A stretch of DNA of 18,417 nt from Flavobacteriaceae bacterium UBA7684 (GTDB taxonomy: Bacteria > Bacteroidota > Bacteroidia > Flavobacteriales > Flavobacteriaceae): contig DLGW01000012.1 in the NCBI GenBank assembly GCA_002482885.1, positions 1 to 18,417 of the forward strand. Direction: 5' to 3'. The position numbers were made by a program, and so were the translations under genes. The notes below the pieces were generated by a model that saw only the letters and a program-made list of their open reading frames with translations, made no database searches and had not been told where the DNA came from. Within the stretch, counting starts at the first letter, position 1; each line of letters opens with the position of its first letter. Of this stretch, positions 14,142 through 18,417 are shown in pieces.

Positions 14142-15479
14142 ATGTTTGAAAATCTTAGTGATAAACTCGATAAAGCTTTACATGTTTTAAAAGGACACGG
14201 TAAAATTACCGATGTAAATGTAGCCGATACGCTTAAAGAAGTACGAAAAGCACTGTTAGATGCCGACGTTAATTTTAAAATAGCCAAAGATTTTACTACA
14301 CGAGTAAAGGAAAAAGCGCTCGGAGAAAACGTATTAACTACTCTACAACCCGGGCAGTTAATGGTTAAAATCGTAAAAGACGAGTTAACCGAATTGATGG
14401 GTGGCGATGTAGCTGGAGTAAATTTATCGGGTAATCCATCCATTATTTTAATGTCTGGTTTACAAGGTTCGGGTAAAACCACCTTTTCGGGTAAATTGGC
14501 GTTATTCTTAAAAACCAAAAAAACTAAAAAACCTTTATTGGTGGCTTGTGATGTGTATCGTCCGGCGGCAGTAAATCAGTTACAAGTAGTTGGGGAACAA
14601 ATCGGAGTAGAGGTGTATGCCGAAGTAGGCAATAACAATCCTGTAGAAATTGCCCAAAACGCAGTAAAATATGCTAAAGCCAATGGTTTTAACGTAGTGA
14701 TTGTGGATACCGCAGGTCGTTTGGCGGTAGACGAAGTCATGATGAAAGAGATTGCTAACGTGCATCAAGCTTTACAACCACAAGAAACCTTGTTTGTGGT
14801 GGATGCTATGACGGGGCAAGATGCTGTAAATACTGCTAAAGCTTTTAACGATGTATTGAATTTTGATGGGGTTATTTTAACCAAATTAGATGGAGATACC
14901 CGTGGTGGAGCCGCGATTTCAATTAAATCCGTAGTGAATAAACCGATTAAGTTTATTGGTACGGGCGAAAAAATGGATGCGATAGATGTGTTCTATCCGT
15001 CTAGAATGGCCGATCGTATTTTAGGAATGGGTGATGTGGTTTCGTTAGTTGAAAAAGCGCAAGAGCAATTCAATGAAGAAGAAGCCCGTAAACTACAAAA
15101 GAAGATTGCTAAAAATGAGTTTGGTTTTGATGACTTTTTAAAACAAATTCAGCAAATCAAAAATATGGGAAGCATGAAAGACATCATAGGAATGATTCCT
15201 GGGGCTGGTAAAGCCTTAAAAGATGTAGAAGTGCCTGATGATGCTTTTAAACATGTAGAAGCCATTATTCATTCTATGACTCCCTTAGAAAGAAGCAAGC
15301 CGTCGGTTATCGATGTAAAAAGAAAAAATAGAATTGCCAAAGGTTCCGGACGTACGATTCAAGAAGTCAATCAACTGATGAAACAATTTGAACAAATGAG
15401 CAAAATGATGAAAATGATGCAAGGCGGCGGCGGAAGAAACCTGATGAGTATGATGGGTGGATTAAAAGGGATGAGATAA
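14142..15479 (+). CDS. ffh: Signal recognition particle protein Ffh (SRP54)
   Basis: This 445-residue GTPase binds SRP RNA and signal peptides and brings ribosomes to the membrane via FtsY. The N domain (1-90) has the helical ALLDADVNFKIAKDF signature. The G domain has GLQGSGKTT (106-114), DVYRPAAVNQL (137-147), DTAGRL (189-194), TKLDGDTRGGAA (247-258) and GTGEKMDAIDVFYPSRMADRILGMGD (273-298). The Met-rich M domain from about 328 carries SMTPLERSKPSVID, then RKNRIAKGSGRTIQEVNQLMKQF, and ends in a Gly/Met-rich tail. It is complete and typical in length. A consensus promoter lies just upstream. Confidence 0.98.
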   Translation: MFENLSDKLDKALHVLKGHGKITDVNVADTLKEVRKALLDADVNFKIAKDFTTRVKEKALGENVLTTLQPGQLMVKIVKDELTELMGGDVAGVNLSGNPSIILMSGLQGSGKTTFSGKLALFLKTKKTKKPLLVACDVYRPAAVNQLQVVGEQIGVEVYAEVGNNNPVEIAQNAVKYAKANGFNVVIVDTAGRLAVDEVMMKEIANVHQALQPQETLFVVDAMTGQDAVNTAKAFNDVLNFDGVILTKLDGDTRGGAAISIKSVVNKPIKFIGTGEKMDAIDVFYPSRMADRILGMGDVVSLVEKAQEQFNEEEARKLQKKIAKNEFGFDDFLKQIQQIKNMGSMKDIIGMIPGAGKALKDVEVPDDAFKHVEAIIHSMTPLERSKPSVIDVKRKNRIAKGSGRTIQEVNQLMKQFEQMSKMMKMMQGGGGRNLMSMMGGLKGMR

Positions 15480-15567
15480 ATTAGTCAAAAGTTAAAAAGT
15501 TAGCAAGTCATAAGTTTCTGAATATTATTGTAGAAATCTTGACTTTCGACTTTCGACTTTCGACTTT
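15480..15567. repeat. Degenerate heptamer arrays in opposite orientation between ffh and folD
   Basis: The right half holds GACTTTC three times plus GACTTT (15541-15567), a near-perfect 7-bp tandem repeat. The left half (about 15483-15518) holds loose copies of the reverse complement, such as AGTCAAA, AGTTAAA, AAGTTAGC, AAGTCAT and AAGTTTC, spaced about 7 bases apart. Together the two halves can fold into a long imperfect hairpin. The array ends 15 bp before folD and is non-coding. No promoter box was recognised here. Confidence 0.7.
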
Positions 15568-15581
15568 AAAACTAAATATAA

Positions 15582-16463
15582 ATGGAACTATTAGACGGTA
15601 AAAAAATATCCAGCGATATTAAAAACGAAATTGCAGCCGAAGTCGCTAAGATTAAAGCACGTGGCGAAAAAGTACCTCATTTAGCCGCAATTATTGTAGG
15701 AAATGATGGGGCTAGTTTAACCTATGTAGGCAGTAAAGTAAAAGCTTGCGAACGCGTAGGTTTTGAATCTACTTTAGTTAAAATGCCGAGTACTACTTCG
15801 GAAACCGAGTTGTTGCTAAAAATCAAAGAATTAAACGAAAACGACAACATTGATGGTTTTATTGTTCAGTTGCCTTTGCCACAACAAATCGACGAACAAA
15901 AAGTATTAATGGCGATTCACCCAAGTAAAGATGTAGATGGTTTTCATCCAGAGAATTTTGGAAAAATGGCGTTGGACATGACTACTTTTATTCCTGCAAC
16001 ACCTTTCGGAATTTTAGAATTATTAGAAAGATACAATGTAGAAACCAAAGGAAAACATACGGTGGTTATCGGTCGCAGTCACATTGTAGGTCGCCCCATG
16101 AGTATTTTAATGGGACGTAAAGGATTCCCTGGAAATTCTACCGTTACTTTAACACACAGTCATACCAAAAATATTACTCAAATTACCAGTCAGGCCGATA
16201 TTATCATCACCGCTTTAGGAGTGCCTAATTATTTAAAAGCCGAAATGGTAAAAGACGATGTAGTAGTGATTGATGTGGGCATTACCAGAGTTGCCGATGA
16301 AACTAACGAAAAAGGTTATGTAATTGTCGGAGATGTAGATTTCGAAAACGTAAGCAAAAAAGCTTCTTACATCACTCCAGTTCCTGGTGGAGTAGGCCCT
16401 ATGACGATTGCCATGTTGTTGAAAAACACCTTATTGGCTCGCGAAATGAAAACACTTAAATAG
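15582..16463 (+). CDS. folD: Bifunctional methylenetetrahydrofolate dehydrogenase/cyclohydrolase
   Basis: This 293-residue cytoplasmic enzyme of one-carbon metabolism oxidises 5,10-methylene-THF to methenyl-THF with NADP+ and then hydrolyses it to 10-formyl-THF. Catalytic and binding motifs are all visible: Tyr48 and Lys52 in YVGSK, GFIVQLPLPQQ (92-102), DVDGFHPEN (117-125), the nucleotide-binding GRSHIVGRPMS (164-174), and PVPGGVGPMTIAML (266-279). It is full length. It lies about 100 bp after ffh in the same direction, separated by the heptamer repeats, and is closed by a strong bidirectional terminator. Confidence 0.97.
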   Translation: MELLDGKKISSDIKNEIAAEVAKIKARGEKVPHLAAIIVGNDGASLTYVGSKVKACERVGFESTLVKMPSTTSETELLLKIKELNENDNIDGFIVQLPLPQQIDEQKVLMAIHPSKDVDGFHPENFGKMALDMTTFIPATPFGILELLERYNVETKGKHTVVIGRSHIVGRPMSILMGRKGFPGNSTVTLTHSHTKNITQITSQADIIITALGVPNYLKAEMVKDDVVVIDVGITRVADETNEKGYVIVGDVDFENVSKKASYITPVPGGVGPMTIAMLLKNTLLAREMKTLK

Positions 16464-16485
16464 AAGTTTTTAAAATCTAATTCAT

Positions 16486-16518
16486 AAAAAAGGCTCAACT
16501 TTAAGTTGAGCCTTTTTG
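16486..16518. terminator. Bidirectional rho-independent terminator between folD and the RhuM gene
   Basis: AAAAAGGCTCAACTT and AAGTTGAGCCTTTTT are perfect complements (16487-16501 with 16503-16517), so the stem carries its own A-run and T-run on both strands. It ends folD transcription rightwards and the RhuM gene leftwards; the RhuM stop codon is only 2 bp away. Confidence 0.93.
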
Positions 16519-16519
16519 G

Positions 16520-17500
16520 TTATTTTTTTAATTTTTTGATATCCTGTTCCAGTTCTTTAAAACTTTGCTCTTTTTCTATCTCCTTTTGTTTTAGCTTGTA
16601 TTTTTCAAGTTCCTGTTCGGATTTTTTCAAAGCCATTTCATGGCTTATTTTCCCTGCGTGATTGAGTAATTCTCTACCGTTTAATTGTAAAATACTGTCT
16701 AGGCGTTGAATCCAATCTTTCATATACATCGGTATTTGCTGTTGCGCCATAGTTTCAGCAAAAGCTAAATATTGTTCCACTAGCAAACCTAACAACTTTA
16801 TTTCATCTTCATTGAGGTAGTTTTTGGCAATGCTCACTTCGTTTTTGGCAATTGATTTAGTTTCTTTTTTGTCATACGACTGCATGCCTAAAAGTGGAAG
16901 AGAAGCATCTACTCTGCGATAGACTAATTCAGCAGCCGTATTTTGAGAAATCGCCCAAAGCAATTTGTTTTGTACGATTTTAAAAAATTCGATTGTTTTT
17001 TCGTCTTTAGGGTCGTAATCAATACTGGTGGTATAAATGTCTTTTATTTTCTGGTAGAAAAACTTTTCAGACAATCGTATTTCACGAATGCGTTGTTGCA
17101 GCTCATTGAAATAATTCATCGAAGTTCCCGACTTGAAACGGTCATCGTTTAGCGCAAATCCTTTTACAATATATTCTCTTAATCGCTGCGTTGCCCAAAT
17201 ACGGAATTGTGTTCCTTGTAGTGATTTAACACGGTAGCCTACGGAAATTATTACATCTAAATTATAGTGATTGGTAGGTTTTGTAGAAAAATCGGAAATT
17301 CCGATTTTTCTAACACTAGTTTCTTCAACTAATTCATTTTCAGTATAAATGTTTAAAATATGTTCATTTATGGTTGATTTAGCTTTGCCAAAAAGCATCG
17401 CCATTTGGTCTAGCGTAAGCCAAACCGTTTCATCGTCTAAACGAACGTCAATTTTAATGTTGCCTTCTTGATTTTGATAAATTAATATATCGCTATCCAT
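16520..17500 (-). CDS. RhuM-family protein (virulence RhuM, PF13310-like)
   Basis: This 326-residue protein of the RhuM family is named after a gene in a Salmonella pathogenicity island; its biochemical role is unknown. The N-terminus has a helix-turn-helix-like segment VWLTLDQMAMLFGKAKSTIN (27-46). Next comes the family signature YNLDVIISVGYRVKSLQGTQ (79-98) running into FRIWATQRLREYIVKGF, then FFYQKIKDIYTTSIDYDP and the NKLLWAISQNTAAELVYRR block. The last 40 residues are Lys/Glu-rich and probably a coiled coil. It is full length for the family. RhuM genes are often seen in variable islands, sometimes near restriction-modification loci, but no such partner is in view here. It ends at a bidirectional terminator and is followed upstream, on the same strand, by an unknown membrane protein gene. 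Confidence 0.9.
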   Translation of the reverse strand: MDSDILIYQNQEGNIKIDVRLDDETVWLTLDQMAMLFGKAKSTINEHILNIYTENELVEETSVRKIGISDFSTKPTNHYNLDVIISVGYRVKSLQGTQFRIWATQRLREYIVKGFALNDDRFKSGTSMNYFNELQQRIREIRLSEKFFYQKIKDIYTTSIDYDPKDEKTIEFFKIVQNKLLWAISQNTAAELVYRRVDASLPLLGMQSYDKKETKSIAKNEVSIAKNYLNEDEIKLLGLLVEQYLAFAETMAQQQIPMYMKDWIQRLDSILQLNGRELLNHAGKISHEMALKKSEQELEKYKLKQKEIEKEQSFKELEQDIKKLKK

Positions 17501-17548
17501 AAAAAATCGTGAATTTGTTTAATCGTTTAATTGTAAAATTGGGTTGAG

Positions 17549-17567
17549 GTTGGATTGTAAATCCGAC
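17549..17567. repeat. Short hairpin upstream of the RhuM gene
   Basis: GTTGGATT pairs with AATCCGAC around GTA, with one G-T wobble. It lies in the 101-bp gap between the RhuM gene and the membrane protein gene and has no T-run on either side, so it looks like a small palindromic repeat remnant rather than a terminator. Confidence 0.5.
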
Positions 17568-17601
17568 TAATTGGGGCCAAAACCCTGTTTGCAGTAGTGC
17601 T

Positions 17602-18198
17602 TTATTCTTCTATAAATTTATTTATTTTGGGTTGGATTATCCATATTCCAACTGGATAGAACCAAATCATAAAAAATTCACCAGCAAAATCTGAAAATTT
17701 GACTTCTCGTTGAAGTTCAACCGTTTTAAAAGTTTTCGCAATAAAGTATAATGTATAAAAGATACAGAAAATTGAAAATAAATGAAGCGGAACTATTATA
17801 GCAACAATACTTCCAATAAGTCCTACATTTGGTTCTCTACCGTTATTAATAAGTCCATCCATTGCAAATGTTATAAAAATTATAAGACATAATATATAAA
17901 CCATTGGTATGAAGAAAAAAATCTTAAATTTTTTCACTTTCATTGTAACATTTTCTGGTACTTTCTTTTGTAATCCTATTGCTACTGACCAATACCACCC
18001 AAAAAATATTGCCATAAATAAAATCATCACAATTGGAAAGAATTTCATGTAATTGAACATTTTTTCTGGGTCAGGATTTGTGTTTGTCGCAATATTGGAA
18101 AATATTGAACCCATCAATATTATTTGAAATATAATTGGAATTCCAAATGTCAAAAGAAAAAGTTGCCAATGTTTTGCGTTTAAAAATCTTTTTATCAT
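17602..18198 (-). CDS. Unrecognised multi-pass membrane protein
   Basis: I do not recognise a named family for this 198-residue protein. It has about five hydrophobic segments (roughly residues 12-33, 52-74, 93-112, 126-153 and 173-189). The loop between the first two contains NTNPDPEKMF, and a charged segment TFKTVELQREVKFSDF (157-171) precedes the last hydrophobic stretch, which ends MIWFYPVGIWIIQPKINKF. There is no signal peptide apart from the first membrane segment. The start at 18198 gives a short basic N-terminus before TM1. It is on the same strand as the RhuM gene but 101 bp away, so a shared operon is uncertain. Codon choice is visibly AT-rich (long runs of A and T) compared with pgk or folD, which could mean weak expression or recent acquisition. 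Confidence 0.75.
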   Translation of the reverse strand: MIKRFLNAKHWQLFLLTFGIPIIFQIILMGSIFSNIATNTNPDPEKMFNYMKFFPIVMILFMAIFFGWYWSVAIGLQKKVPENVTMKVKKFKIFFFIPMVYILCLIIFITFAMDGLINNGREPNVGLIGSIVAIIVPLHLFSIFCIFYTLYFIAKTFKTVELQREVKFSDFAGEFFMIWFYPVGIWIIQPKINKFIEE

Positions 18199-18374
18199 TT
18201 TATGTTATATTTAGGTTGTGAATTTTTGAATTAATAGTCTATTTTCTGATTACTTTTTCTTGCATCACCATTCAACTCAAAAATAAACGAAACCATAAAA
18301 CCATATAGAATATTAAAGAAATACTTATCAACACCAACCACCTTGCTTTTTAGAAATTATAGTTTTTAAAATGC

Positions 18375-18417
18375 AAGGCTAGACCCGCGTTAGTGACAGA
18401 GCCATTGTTGGAGTTCT
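18375..18417. repeat. Left end of a second copy of the structured repeat element, cut by the window edge
   Basis: The last bases read GTTAGTGACAGAGCCATTG and then TTGGAGTTCT. TGTTGGAGTTC is identical to 8974-8984, which opens the hairpin-rich element after the RAYT gene, and looser likeness extends to the left. The diagnostic hairpins would lie beyond the window, so this call rests on an 11-bp exact match plus context. Confidence 0.4.

Noticed and set aside
18278..18285. TATTTTTG on the - strand as promoter of the membrane protein gene
   Set aside because: It fits the -7 consensus, but no TTG lies at the right distance and it is 80 bp from the start in AT-rich DNA where chance matches are common.

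Overview
This window reads as chromosomal DNA of a low-GC member of the Bacteroidota, most likely family Flavobacteriaceae. The evidence is protein-level resemblance (phosphoglycerate kinase, Ffh, FolD, DUF4301, DUF4837 and DUF4268 proteins), promoter boxes of the Bacteroidota type (TAnnTTTG with an upstream TTTG or TTG), general lack of Shine-Dalgarno sites, and the bacterial PcrB/GGGP-synthase family gene at the left edge. The genus cannot be fixed from the window.

Layout, left to right. 1-2964 (+): the end of a GGGP-synthase-family gene, a PnuC-family vitamin transporter, and an overlapping DUF4301 protein whose N-terminus looks like a dead NadR-type kinase. 3000-5458 (+): a promoter, a TPP riboswitch and a TonB-dependent receptor, giving a thiamine-uptake module. 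5548-6672 (-): DNA polymerase III delta' (holB), whose promoter almost touches its start codon. 6673-7011: a gene-free stretch holding three head-to-tail 20-bp repeats. 7012-7824 (+): a lipoprotein with two CBM21-like starch/glycogen-binding modules. 7879-8226 (-): a small DUF1801 protein.

8290-9060: a mobile or repetitive patch. It has a 12-bp perfect inverted repeat, a REP-associated Y1 transposase (RAYT) carrying a REP-like palindrome inside its own reading frame, and a hairpin-rich intergenic element that probably recurs at the right edge of the window. 9154-10341 (+): pgk, closed by a strong terminator. 10419-14060 (+): a cell-envelope cluster of an MltD-like lytic transglycosylase, a DUF4837 lipoprotein, a cyclophilin-type lipoprotein and a DUF4268 protein, with tight spacing. 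14142-16463 (+): ffh and folD, separated by a heptamer-repeat spacer and closed by a bidirectional terminator. 16520-18198 (-): an orphan RhuM-family protein and an unrecognised multi-pass membrane protein.

Most of the window is housekeeping. The interesting parts are the thiamine module with the decayed kinase fusion, the 20-bp repeat array before the CBM21-like lipoprotein, and the RAYT with its palindromes. I found no CRISPR array, rRNA or tRNA, and no convincing new multi-gene system.
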